A DNA stretch of 64,000 bases from Paraspadella gotoi (lineage: Eukaryota > Chaetognatha), in assembly GCA_051294375.1 (NCBI GenBank), contig CM119263.1, positions 6,358,932 through 6,422,931 on the forward strand. The letters run 5' to 3'. This document shows, piece by piece, positions 24,329 to 35,450 of this stretch. Made by a program: the position numbers and the translations under genes. The notes under the pieces were generated by a model. The model did no database searches. It had not been told where the DNA came from and saw nothing but the letters and a program-made list of their open reading frames with translations. How positions within the stretch are numbered: the stretch's first letter is position 1; each line of letters opens with the position of its first letter.

Positions 24329-24505
24329 TCACTCGCTCACGTCCTCATAATCGAAAGCGGCCAACCCTGCTGCGCATTCGGATATATCCTCGAGCCCCAT
24401 TCCGGTCGCCATTATCCGAACGGCGAACAACTGCGCTTCCACGCCTTTGCCTTCTCTCTCTTCGTAGCAACGAGCGAGGTTGACGCTTCGGCGGGGGGAT
24501 TCCCG
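24329..24505 (-). CDS. Probable short or terminal coding exon, protein unknown
   Basis: The minus strand is open from about 24505 to a TGA at 24329-24331. The peptide includes VNLARCYEEREGKGVEAQLF and then GLEDISECAAGLAAFDYED, which reads like real, possibly helical (TPR-like) protein. A likely acceptor AG lies at 24486-24487, and TTTATT (AATAAA on the minus strand) lies near 24150 as a possible poly(A) signal. Upstream exons would fall in the 318-base gap or the repeat array. The opposite strand is also open in the same codon register, so the strand is not certain. Confidence 0.35.
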   Translation of the reverse strand, partial: RESPRRSVNLARCYEEREGKGVEAQLFAVRIMATGMGLEDISECAAGLAAFDYEDVSE

Positions 24506-24648
24506 TTACCGGCGCTCACGACCGCGAGATGGCGCGATGGGTTTCATCAATCATTTTTCCCTCTTCCAAAGGTCGTTTGAGTAACGAGCGACGGAAACGA
24601 GAAAAGACGCGAAGTAATAAACGATCCCTCGTCCGCCGCCGCTTTTTG

Positions 24649-24675
24649 TTTTCCCGCCATTTTTTTTGCGCGAAA
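24649..24675. promoter_or_regulatory. Paired E2F-like sites
   Basis: TTTTCCCGCC (24649-24658) and TTTGCGCGAAA (24665-24675) are two classic E2F forms seven bases apart. They lie 150-350 bases from the short exon at 24329-24505. Confidence 0.4.
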
Positions 24676-24750
24676 TGAAATATAAATAGAAAACAAAAGG
24701 GACATTCATAACATTGGGTGAAGGATTATATCTGAAACCACTTTCTCACA

Positions 24751-25068
24751 NNNNNNNNNNNNNNNNNNNNNNNNNNNNNNNNNNNNNNNNNNNNNNNNNN
24801 NNNNNNNNNNNNNNNNNNNNNNNNNNNNNNNNNNNNNNNNNNNNNNNNNNNNNNNNNNNNNNNNNNNNNNNNNNNNNNNNNNNNNNNNNNNNNNNNNNNN
24901 NNNNNNNNNNNNNNNNNNNNNNNNNNNNNNNNNNNNNNNNNNNNNNNNNNNNNNNNNNNNNNNNNNNNNNNNNNNNNNNNNNNNNNNNNNNNNNNNNNNN
25001 NNNNNNNNNNNNNNNNNNNNNNNNNNNNNNNNNNNNNNNNNNNNNNNNNNNNNNNNNNNNNNNNNNNN
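24751..25068. other. Assembly gap, 318 Ns
   Basis: The gap ends exactly where the first, partial unit of the 3.1 kb repeat begins. Confidence 0.98.
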
Positions 25069-25814
25069 AAAGAGATTGGCGATAAAACCTTTTTATCGGA
25101 TTCGGATAAAAATCGCGTCCCGAGCTGAGAGATCGCTGGCGGAACTCATTACGAGGTTTCGATCAGCGGGAGTTACAACTCCTTACTCAATTCCGGCCCA
25201 AGGTAAGAAAGGGCTTGTACTTTTAATAAGGGGGGGTGGATGGGGAAAAAGGGGAATGACATGACATTGAGCAATGAATATTGGTATTACTGATTAATTT
25301 CAGATTGTGGAAGACACTGGGACATTTATTGGTTCGAAGATTGATAATATTTCTCTCTTTTATTTATCAATTTATTTATCAATAGTATCTCTTGATTCCT
25401 CGATTCCGCCTGTTCCACTTACTAAAACTGCCTTGCTCTTGTACCAACTTCCAAGTTTGTCTTTGCGTTTTTTTTACTCTAAAAAACCGTGCGTCTCATT
25501 AGTTGGTCATTTTAATTTAATGTTTTAATTAGGTCTCATTATAATTTTATTAACTTTCGTATCCTGATACGCGACGGATCGCCGACGGCCGTGACGGGAA
25601 TTCCAAACTCCATCTCAAAACTGTTTTTGTTAAGTGGGCGTGGCCTTGCGTTAAAGGAAAAGCGAAGGCAACGCCCCCTTGTGAATTGATCCCAGTTCAA
25701 AATCACTTTGGGATCAGTCCTCTCCCACAGTGACTGTAAAAAAGGCAACTTGTCTAATCTGCGACGACGAAACCACTTTTTAACCTCTTCTTTAAATAAT
25801 ATGCGCAGACCCAC

Positions 25815-25860
<46 letters not shown>

Positions 25861-26098
25861 ACTCTCTCTTCTCTATATTTCCTTTGCATCCGAGGAGATG
25901 TTCGTTTCGCGCTCCAAAGCCTCTCGTCCCCCTACCGCACCCCACCCCCTCCCCCTCAGCCCTTTTAGCCCAGCCGCCTCCCTTTCCAAAAAAAAAAAAA
26001 AAAATCGCGAGGCGCTAAATATTTCCGTTTCCCGGGTTTCCGAGATTTTTAACGTCCTCACATCATCATTTTCCCCTTCTTCGATTCGCCCGCTTTTC

Positions 26099-26150
26099 AT
26101 TGGTCGATGAGCGGAGATGACGTCATCCAGGCGTTAACCAATGGACCAAT
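26099..26150 (+). promoter_or_regulatory. CRE plus NF-Y promoter-like module, copy 1 (intact)
   Basis: ATTGG (26099-26103), a full CRE TGACGTCA (26118-26125) and two CCAAT boxes (26138-26142, 26146-26150) lie within 52 bases. This is a typical animal core-promoter arrangement for CREB/ATF and NF-Y. A CG-rich segment with TACGCGTGCTG follows. Confidence 0.5.
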
Positions 26151-26231
26151 CAGAGAGTGGCCTAGAAACGGAGCCACACGCTAGTGCGCGCGCGACGTCC
26201 TACGCGTGCTGGAATGAGAGAGAGAGAGAGA

Positions 26232-26256
26232 NNNNNNNNNNNNNNNNNNNNNNNNN
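26232..26256. other. Assembly gap, 25 Ns
   Basis: Sits in a GA tract at the border between repeat units 1 and 2. Confidence 0.98.
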
Positions 26257-27217
26257 AAAGTTGGCGGCCACGCAGACGACCATTCGAAAAAGAGGAGTTA
26301 TTTGACTTAATTCTTCCATTAAGTTTTACGATTGAGAGGAACGATTATGAAGTATTGAAGAGAGAGAGAGAGAGGAGAGAGAGAGAGAAGAGACGTAGAG
26401 AGAGAGAAGAGAGACGAGAGAGAGAGAGAGACAGAGCGAGAGAAAAGACGATTGGCGATAAAACGTTTTTATCGATTTCGGATTAAAAATCGCGCTCCCG
26501 AGCTGAGAGATCGCTGGCCGGAATCATTACGAGGTTTCGTCAGCGGGAGTTACAACTCCTTACTCAATTCGGCCAAGGGTAAGGAAAGGGGCTTGTACTT
26601 TTAATAAGGGGGTGGAATGGGGAAAACAGGGGAATTGACATGGTACATGGCAATGAATATTGGTATTACTGATTAATTTCAGATTGTGGAAGACACTGGG
26701 ACATTTAATTGCGTTCGAAGATGATAATATTTCTCTCTTTTTATTATATCATATTATTTATTCAAATAGTATTCTCTTGATCTCCCGATTCCGCCTTTCA
26801 CTTACTAAAAACTCGCCTTGCTCTTTGCTACCAACTTCCAAGTTTGTCTTTGCGTTTTTTTACCTCAAAAAACGTGGCGTCTCATTAGTTTTGTCATTTA
26901 ATTTAATGTTTTTAAGTACGGTCTCTATTATAATTTATTAACTTTCTATCCTATACGCGACGGGATCGCGACGGCCGTGACGGGAATTCCAAGACTCCAT
27001 CTCAAAACTGTTTTTTGTAAGTGGGGCGTGGCCTTGCGTTAAAGGAAAAGCGAAGGCAACGCCCCCTTTGAATTGATCCCAGTTCAAAATTCACTTGGGA
27101 TCAGTCCTCTCCACAGTGACTGTAAAAAGGCAACTTGTCTAATCTGCGATCGACGAAACCACTTTTTAACCTCTTCTTTAAATAATTGCGCAGATCCCAC
27201 CATTATCTCTTACCTCT

Positions 27218-27264
<47 letters not shown>

Positions 27265-27511
27265 TCTCTCTTCTCTAATAATCCTTTTGCATCCGGCAGA
27301 TGTCGTTTATCGCGCTCCAAAGCCTCATCGTCCGCCCTACCGCACCCGCACCCCCTCCCCCTCAGCCCTTTTAGCCAGCCGCCTCCCTATTCAAAAAAAA
27401 AAAAAAAAAATCGCAGAGCGCGCTAAATATTTCGTTTTCCCGGGTTTCCGTACATTGTTTAACGTTCCTCACATATCATCATTTTTCCCCTTCTTCGATT
27501 CGCCCGCTTTC

Positions 27512-27566
27512 ATTTGGTCGAATGAGCGGAGATTGACGTCATCCAGGCGTTAACCAATGGACCAAT
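27512..27566 (+). promoter_or_regulatory. CRE plus NF-Y module, copy 2
   Basis: TGACGTCA at 27534-27541 and CCAAT at 27554-27558 and 27562-27566. Extra bases relative to copy 1 lie between the motifs. Confidence 0.45.
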
Positions 27567-29080
27567 CAGGAGAGTGCCTAGAAACGGAGCACACGCTAGG
27601 TTGCGTCGCCGCGACGCTCCTACGCGTGCTGTGAATGAGAGAGGAGAGAGAGAGAGAGAGACGAGGAGATGATGAGGTAGGAGAGAGAGAGTAGAGAGAG
27701 AGCATAGTTATCGCGTTCTCTCTCGCGCCGCTCGGGCCCTCGTCGCGTTGCGGACTGCGTCAATCTATTGGTACTTCGATGCCGGCCACTGCCTACGCCT
27801 TGCCGTCTCTCTCTCTCTCTTATTGCTGTCTCTCTCTCTGCCTAGGAGGATCGGCACGTCAGGCTTTCAAACGTTGGCTTCTTCTTCTCTCTTCTCTCTC
27901 TCTCTCTCTCTCTCCCTCTCTTCTCTCTCTCTTCCTCTCTTCCTCTCTCTCTTTCACTCTCGTAAAAAGAAAAAACAAGGTCCCCGGGGAGAAGACTCCC
28001 GCAGGTTTTCGCTTCGTCCGCTTCGTTTCTTTTTCAATGTCGTTTCTTTTTTTATTTTCGGCTTCGACGATATCGCTTTAACTTGATTAAAGAAAAAAAA
28101 AATAAATGGGAGATCCACTGGCGAGAGAAGATTACCTTTCTCTTCTTCTCTTCTTTTATCCTCTCTCTCTTTTTTCACTCGCGCTTTTATTCCCGGTTTC
28201 TTTTGGGCGTCTATCTTTGTATTTCCTCTCTTTTAGTTTTTTTATTTCTATTCTATTTTTAGCATGCGCGCCGAGTACTCGCGGAACAACTCTAAAAGTC
28301 ACTGTTTCGGTTGGGTCAGTCCGTCAGTCGGTCTGGTATATCTGTCTGCTCAGTCTTTCACCACTTCACGTCAAAAATGCTCATAACTCGCCTATAATTG
28401 ATTCTCAGAAAAAACCTTGCAAATATAAGAAACTGCATTCAGAATTCCTAAAACTATACGAATAAAAAGACGGAAATTTGGATGCAGCGCATGTCATAAA
28501 ACAAAAAGTTTTTATGTATGTCATGTCATGTCATTATCATGTGAGCAAAGGGGAAATACACGTGAAAAATAAAGTCTCACGCGGCCGCAACACATTGGAA
28601 TTACCGTTCGTTGTTCTCTCGTATTTTTTTCTCAGATATTATATTGACCCCCATCCGCATAGTCTTGTGTGGACCCTCCGTCTCATTTCTTTGTTTTTTC
28701 CCCGAGTCGTGTTGTATTTGCTCGTCTTTCTCTCCTATCTGCTCGCGAATGTTATTTTTGACGTGTGGCGCTCGCCCTTTGCTGCATTTGTACCATTTCG
28801 TACCTGTTTTCCATCTTAATTGAGCATCTAGTTCCAGTCTTCTCGCTTCTTTCCCTCTTTTTATCTTTATCTTTTTCACCTTTGGTGCCTCCATGACTCA
28901 CCTCCTAGGTTATCCCTCACCACGCTCTTCTCTTCTCTTTTCTTTCTCTCCCATTTCTTAAGCGTCTCACCTCTCTTTCGCTTGACGAGTCTGGACACTT
29001 TCTAGGGAACCTAAATGTCATCGGATCTTAACTCGATTACCTTCCCTTCTCCAGCTTCTTCTCTTTCTTACTTTTTATTG

Positions 29081-29149
29081 TCTCTCTTTCTTTCTTCCTT
29101 TCTTTCTTTCTTCCTTCCTTTCTTTCTTTCTTTCTTTTTTTTCTAGATT

Positions 29150-29182
<33 letters not shown>

Positions 29183-29227
29183 TTTGTCTGTCTTTCTTTC
29201 TTTCCTTACTTTTTTCCTTTCTTTTTC
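29081..29227. repeat. (TTTC)n tetranucleotide array
   Basis: TTTC units with TTCC and TTTT breaks near the end of repeat unit 2. The same array recurs at about 32265-32420 in unit 3. Confidence 0.9.
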
Positions 29228-29351
29228 TCCTCTCGTTAGTCCGAGATAAGATAATCGATTTTTAACGCTTTTTTTCTCTCTAGATCGTTAAGGGTTGATT
29301 TGCAAATATCAGTCTTTTTTGATAGAAAGAGACGGAGAGAGAGAGAAAGAG

Positions 29352-29376
29352 NNNNNNNNNNNNNNNNNNNNNNNNN
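29352..29376. other. Assembly gap, 25 Ns
   Basis: Border between repeat units 2 and 3, again inside a GA tract. Confidence 0.98.
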
Positions 29377-30367
29377 AAAGTTGGCGGCCACGCAGACGAC
29401 CATTCGAAAAAGAGGAGTTATTTGACTTAATTCTGTCCATTAAGTTTTACGATTGAGTAGGAACGGATTTATGAAGTTAGTTGAGAGAGAGAGAGGAGAG
29501 GAGAGAGAGAGGAGAGAGAGACGTAGAGAGATGAGGAGAGAGAGAGAGATGAGATGAGGAGAGAGCATGATGAGAGGAGATAAAGAGATTGGCGATAAAA
29601 CCTTTTTATCGTATTCGGATTAAAAATCGCGTCCCGAGCTGAGAGATCGCTGGCCGGAACTCATTACGAGGTTTCGATCAGCGGGAGTTACAACTGCCTT
29701 ACTCAATTCGGCCAAGGGTAAGGAAAGGGCTTGTACTTTTAATAAGGGTGGGGTGGATGGGAAAAAGGGGAATTGACATGGACATGAGCAATGAATATTG
29801 GTATTACTGATTAATTTCAGTATTGTGGAAGACACTGGGACATTTTAATTTGCGTTCGAGATTGATAATATTTCTCTCTTTTTATTTATCGATTTATTTA
29901 TCAATAGGTATTCTCTTGATCACTCGATTTCCGCCTTTCCACTTACTAAAAACTCCCGCCTTGCTCTTTGTACCAACTTCCAAGGTTTGTCTTTGCGTTT
30001 TTTTACCTCTAAAAAATCGTGGCGTCTCGATTAGTTTTGTCATTTTAATTTAATGTTTTAAGTACGGTCTCTATTATAATTTTATTAACTTTTCTATATC
30101 CTATACGGCGACGGATCGCCGGACGGCCGTGACGGGAATTCCGAAGACTCCATCTCAAACTGTTTTTTGTTAAGGGGCGTGGCCTTGCGTTAAAGGAAAG
30201 CGAAGGCAACGCCCCCTTGTGAATTGATCCCAGTTCAAAATCAGCTTTGGGATCAGTCCTCTCCCACAGTGACTGTAAAAAAGGCAACTTTCTAATCTGC
30301 GATCGACGAAACCACTTTTTTAACCTCTTTCTTTAAATAATTGCGCAGATCACATTATACTCTTACC

Positions 30368-30410
<43 letters not shown>

Positions 30411-30667
30411 TCTTTTACTCTGCTCTTCTCTAATAAAATCCTTTTCAATCCGGCAGATGTCGTTTATCCTCCAAAGCCTCATCGTCCGCCCTACCGCCCC
30501 GCACCCCTCCCCTCAGGCCCTTTTAGCCAGCCGGCCCCTATTCAAAAAAAAAATAAAAAAAAATCGTCAGGAGCCAGGCTAAATATTTCCGTTTCCCGGG
30601 TTTCCGTATTATTTTTAACGTCCTCACATCATATCATTTTTCCCCTTCTTCGATTCGCCCGCTTTCA

Positions 30668-30724
30668 TTTTGGTCGAATGAGCGGAGATTGACGTTCATC
30701 CAGGCGTTAACCAATTGGACCAAT
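30668..30724 (+). promoter_or_regulatory. CRE plus NF-Y module, copy 3 (motifs disrupted)
   Basis: The CRE reads TGACGTTCA with one inserted T, and an extra T separates the two CCAAT boxes (30711-30715, 30720-30724). Damage by single inserted bases fits sequencing error better than drift. Confidence 0.4.
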
Positions 30725-31053
30725 CAGGAGAGTGCCTAGAAAACGGGCACACGCTTAGGTTGCGTCGGCGCGACGCTCCTACGTCGTGCTGTGAAATGAG
30801 AGAGGAGAGAGAGAGAGAGAGAACGAGGAGATGAGAGAGAGGAGAAGAGAGTAGAGAGAGTAGCTAGTATCGCGTTCTCTCTCGCGCGCTCGGGGCCCTC
30901 GTTCGCGTTGCGGGACTGCGTCAATCTATTGGTGACTTCGATCCGGCCACGGTGCCTACGCCTTGCCGTCTCTCTCTCTCTCTTATTGCTGTCTCTCTCT
31001 CTGCCTAGGAGATCGCTACGTCAGGCCTTTCAAACGTTTGGTCTCTCTCTTCT

Positions 31054-31110
<57 letters not shown>

Positions 31111-32607
31111 GTTCTCTCTCTTTCACTCTCGTAAAAAAGAAAAAACAAGGTCCCCGGGGAGGAAACTCCCGCAGGTTTTCGCTTCGTCGCTTCGTTTCTT
31201 TTTCAATGTCGTTTCTTTTTTTATTTCGCTTCGACGAATCGCTTTTAACTTGATTAAAGAAAAAAAAAATAAATGGGAGATTCCACTCGCTGAGAGAAGA
31301 TTACCTTTTCTTCTTCTCTTCTTTTATCCTTCTCTCCTCTTTTTTCACTCGCGCTTTTATTCCCGGTTTCTTTTGCGGGCGTCTATCTTTGTATTTCCTC
31401 TCTTTTAGTTTTTTTTATTTCTTATTCTATTTTTAGCAGCGCGCCGAGTACTCGCGGAACAACTCTAAAAGTCACTGTTTCGTGTTTGGTCGTCAGTCCG
31501 TTCAGTCTGGTCTGGTATATCTGTCTGTCTCAGTCTGTTCACCACTTACGTCAAAAATGCTCATTAACTCGCCTAATAATTGATGCTCAGAAAAAAACCT
31601 CAAATATAAGAGAACTGCTTCAGAAATTCCTAAAACTATACGAATAAAAAGACGGAAATTGGATGCCAGCGCATGTCATAAATACAAAAAGTTTTTATGT
31701 GATTGTCATGTCATTGTCATTTATCATGTGAGCAAAGGGGAAATACACGTGAAAAAATAAAGTCACTGCGGCCCGAAACACATTGGAATTACCGTTCGTT
31801 GTTTCTCTATATTTTTTTTCTCAGATATTGTTATATTTACCCCATCCGCATTAGTCTTTGTTGTGGACCCTCCGTCTCATTTCTTTGTTTTTTCCCCGAG
31901 TCGGTGTTGTATTTGCTCGTCTTTCTCTCTCTATCTCTCGCGAATGTTATTTTGAGTTGTGGCGCTCGCCCTTGCTGCATTTGTACCATTTCGTACCTGT
32001 TTTCCATCTTAATTGAGCATCTAGTTCCAGTCTTCTCGCTTCTTTCCCTCTTTTTATCTTTTTTCACCTTTGGTTGCCTCCATACTCACCTCCTAGGTTA
32101 TCCCTCACCACGCTCTTCTCTTTCTCTTTTCTTTCTCTCCCATTTCTTAAGCGTCTCACCTCTCTTTCGCTTGTACGAGTCTGGACACTTTCTAGGGAAC
32201 CCTAAATGTCAATCGGATTCTTAACTCGATTACCTTCCCTTCTCCAGCTTCTTCTCTTTCTTACTTTTATTGTTCTCTCTTTCTTTCTTCCTTTACTTTC
32301 TTTCTTCCTTTCCTTTCTTTCTTTCTTTCTTCTTTTTCTAGATTTCTATCTTTCTTTTCTTTCTTTCTTTCTGTTTCTTTTTTGTCTGTTCTTTCTTTTC
32401 TTCGCTTACTTTTTCCTTTCTTTCTCCTCTCGTTTAGTCCGAGATAGATAATACGATTTTGTTAAACGCTTTTTATTTCTCTCTAGATCGTTAAGGGTTG
32501 ATTTGCAAATATTCAGTCTTTTTTGATAGAAGAGATACGGAGAGATGAGTAGAAAGTAAGGAAAGAGAGAGAGAGAGAGGAGGAGAGAGACGAGAGAGAG
32601 TAGATCG

Positions 32608-32641
<34 letters not shown>

Positions 32642-32732
32642 GAGAGTGTTTAATAGAGATAGAGACAGATTTTCTCTGTTTACGATCGACTGAGTCGTTT
32701 TTTCGCTCCAACGATTTTCCACGGACGAATAT

Positions 32733-32733
32733 A

Positions 32734-32771
<38 letters not shown>
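32733..32771. repeat. (ACG)n trinucleotide microsatellite
   Basis: Thirteen perfect ACG units, 170 bases upstream of the frame at 32939. Confidence 0.95.
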
Positions 32772-32938
32772 TTCAAAGATTCCTTTTTCCTCCCTTCCCT
32801 CCAGCTTCCACCCTGACGCCAGGCGCCGGGTGTCGCCACGCCACTTTTCTTCGCCAGCGCCACCACGCGCTTGCCAGCGCCAAAAAAAATAAACAAAATA
32901 AAGAAAAGATTTAAACTTTTTCCGCCAAACAGATCGCC

Positions 32939-33688
32939 ATGTCATCCCTGGTCCTGTCCGCCCTGGACGCCTACCACGCCGGACTTCGCCAGCACAGCCC
33001 CGCGGGCATCGTCGCCGCTCCGTCGACGCCGCAACCCCGAGGGCAACGCCCCCCTAAACTGCCGCCGCGGCCCACGCCGTCCGCCCCGCCTTCCGTCGCC
33101 CACAAGCCCGTCCACCCGTCACCGACTCTGCCGCCCTCATCGCCCCTTTCCGCCGCCGCCGTCGCCGCCGCCTCCTCAGATGACGCAGCTCTATCCCCGA
33201 CGCCGCCGACGCCGCCTCCACGCCGCGACGTCGGCGGCGCCCCCGCCGCCCTTCCGTCTCTGCCGTCCTTCGATTCCGGCGTTCTTCTCGACGCCACCAT
33301 GAGTCCAGACTCTGAAGAACCTTCAAGATTTGAGTCGGCGTCCTTGGCGGCGTCGTCGACGTCTGCTTCCTTGGCGGCGTCAGCATCCTCGGCGTCCTTG
33401 GCGGCGTCGTCGACGTCTGCTTCCTTGGCGGCGTCGTCGACGTCTGCTTCCTTGGCGGCGTCAGCATCCTCGGCGTCCTTGGCGGCGTCGCTTCAACGCC
33501 AAACTCCAACTCCGTCGGCGCCGAGAAAAACTCTGGACGTCGTCGTCGATGTCGACGACGACGAACATGCCGCCCGCTCGTTTCCGCTCCGAGTTCTGCC
33601 GCCCACCGCAGAGGGCAAGATCCCGCCCAAGTCTCGCATCCCCGGCGTCGTCGTCGTGCGCACGAACACGATGACGGAAGACGACTGA
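32939..33688 (+). CDS. Ala/Ser/Pro-rich protein, 249 aa, function unknown
   Basis: The ATG at 32939 sits in good context (ATCGCCATGT), six bases after an acceptor-like CCAAACAG, so a 5' UTR intron may end there. The product starts MSSLVLSALDAYHAGLRQ. A Pro-rich region (about residues 40-110) follows, then five 9-residue repeats (135-179) of SLAASSTSA or SLAASASSA, then a charged tail with RKTLDVVVDVDDDE and a C-terminus PPKSRIPGVVVVRTN...TEDD. No domain is recognised and the middle should be disordered. A 311-codon frame on the opposite strand spans the same DNA, but its Arg-rich composition looks like a GC-rich shadow. The gene may have further exons that I cannot place. Confidence 0.55.
   Translation: MSSLVLSALDAYHAGLRQHSPAGIVAAPSTPQPRGQRPPKLPPRPTPSAPPSVAHKPVHPSPTLPPSSPLSAAAVAAASSDDAALSPTPPTPPPRRDVGGAPAALPSLPSFDSGVLLDATMSPDSEEPSRFESASLAASSTSASLAASASSASLAASSTSASLAASSTSASLAASASSASLAASLQRQTPTPSAPRKTLDVVVDVDDDEHAARSFPLRVLPPTAEGKIPPKSRIPGVVVVRTNTMTEDD
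33341..33490 (+). repeat. 27-base coding minisatellite
   Basis: Five full in-frame units (33341, 33368, 33395, 33422, 33449) in the order A-B-A-A-B, plus a partial sixth. Type A encodes SLAASSTSA and type B SLAASASSA. The A-B order suggests duplication of a two-unit block. Confidence 0.95.
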
Positions 33689-33839
33689 CCGCTGAGTGCG
33701 GCGGCCGAGCGTCGTCGACATCTCCGATCTCCGACGGTTGACGAGGCTTTCCAGGGCGGACTCCTTCGCCTCCACAGCCGAGTTGCTGCCTCCGTCCGAG
33801 GAAGGGGAGAGGGGGGAGTTCGCCGGGATTCGAGCGTGA

Positions 33840-34370
33840 GGAAGTGGTTAAGGTAAAAGAGAGAGAGGAACGAAAGATAGTAGCGGAAGAGGACAGAAGA
33901 TAAGTTAAGAAGAAGTGAAGATAGTGATTACGTAAAGCGGGGAAAGAGAGATAGAAAGGAAGAGGAATAGGACCAGGGACTTGGGACAAAATTAGTGCTT
34001 CCTAAAGCCTATTGGATTAAGGATGAAGTGAGAAGAGTTACGAGAAGGCTTGACGGCAATTTATTGCATAAAAAGTTGAGAGAATTGAAAGAATGAGGAA
34101 GGTTAAATTGGTTAAAATAAGTCAGGAAGAGTCGAAGAATCAAGAAAAGTGAAAAAGGGAGGGAGGATAGAGAAAAGAGTGAAGAAAGGAGAGGATAGAG
34201 AATAAAGCAAGGAAAAGAGTGGATAGAGAAAAGAGGAAAGAAAAGAGGAAAGAATTGAGAGGATAGAAAAAGGAGTATAAAGGAGAGAATGGAGAATAAA
34301 GGGAAGAAAAGAGAGGATATAGAAAATAGAAAAGAAAAGATAGTATGGACAATGGAGAAAAGATTGGATA
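33840..34370. repeat. Degenerate purine-rich repeat
   Basis: A loose repeat of GAAAAGAGGATAGAGAA-like blocks on the plus strand, almost free of pyrimidines apart from single Ts. The Ser/Leu/Phe-rich minus-strand frames here are not genes. Confidence 0.7.
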
Positions 34371-35400
34371 GGGAAATGATAGTCTCGAGGGAGTAGTTGT
34401 CGTCGAAAAGCAGAAATTAGGTGAACGAAATCATGGGGGGGAAAAGAGAGGAAAAGAAAACCGAGAAAAAGTTGGGGGGCAACGGACGAACTTCGGAAGA
34501 AAGGAACAAAGGCAAAAACAATCGAACGAATGCAGTAAAGAATGACCCCCACAAAAAATAGAGAATTGTCTTTATAGTCGGTAATATCCGTCTTGCCTTT
34601 TTTCCGTTGTTCAAGGAAACTTTGTCGAATGGATAAAACGTAAAACTAAATAATTTAAAGCGCGATCCATTTTCGCGACGACAACGACGACGACGACGAC
34701 GTCGAAACCAAAATTAGATTTCCGATGAAGTTTCGCCTCAAAATCGAGTTTTCCTTCACCACTTTCACTGCCTCAACTTTGAGTTGGGTTCGGACGCCAT
34801 TTCCAACACTTTCGCTCTCACATACAACGCGCATTTCACCATCACATCGCCATTCACAATCTAACGTTACTTGTAACTTTGTAAAACTTATAAATTATTA
34901 TACTTTTCTGTTTGCTATGCTGAGTGTTCTGTTTTAACAATTTGTTGTAAAGGAAAAACACATATTACAGCCACTTGACTTTTTTTTCAAACGCGAGACG
35001 GTATTCTGGTATTTCGTTGACGCCAGACGGCCATCGTTGCAAGTCTCGTTCTCCGTTTGAACTAAAAGCCACGTTTTTTTCTTATCATTGCCTTTCCCGA
35101 TCCATTACTGTTTCAATTCTAAACCACCAACGCATCAACCATCCATTGCCCCAACCATTATTTAACGAATCAATTCCACAAGAATATTTACCATAACCCA
35201 CAACTTCCACAACCGACGCCAAATTGACGACCACAACCGTCCACTACCACAATCCCACCAAACTGCAGCCTCTCTCGATCCACTGTCATCGTGGCAACCG
35301 TCCCCGATCAGACCCCCTACCAGTGACATGAACCCCGTCGTATCTGTCACCCCCGCCACTAAAGCAAGGCACAAACGTTTTCCCCATCCATTTCCTGCGT

Positions 35401-35450
35401 GGCGTCGGCGGCGTCGGCGGCGTCGGCGGCGTCGGCGTCGGCAGCGGCGG
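35401..35450. repeat. GGCGTC/GGC repeat
   Basis: Eight to nine units of GGCGTC with GGC spacers. Confidence 0.85.

Larger units (their letters stand above)
25069..32560. repeat. Array of a 3.1 kb unit: one partial and two full copies
   Basis: Copies are 25069-26231 (partial), 26257-29351 and 29377 to about 32560, separated by 25-N gaps. Full units open with AAAGTTGGCGGCCACGCAGA and end in a GA tract. Order within a unit: a GC-rich segment with a GTAAGG donor-like site, an AT-rich segment, a CT tract, the CRE/CCAAT module, a second CT tract, then a TTTC array. Copies differ mainly by one-base insertions and deletions, many in homopolymers, which points to unpolished long-read sequence. The last copy runs into unique DNA and the frame at 32939, so one true copy may be a 5' flank or 5' UTR shown three times. 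Confidence 0.85.

Noticed and set aside
25076-25264. Open frame containing RAERSLAELITRFRSAGVTTP
   Set aside because: The frame is not kept in the other two copies of the unit, and it probably lies in a non-coding leader.
33054-33989. A 311-codon minus-strand gene
   Set aside because: Arg/Pro/Ser composition from GC-rich antisense of the plus-strand frame. No acceptor, donor or domain supports it.
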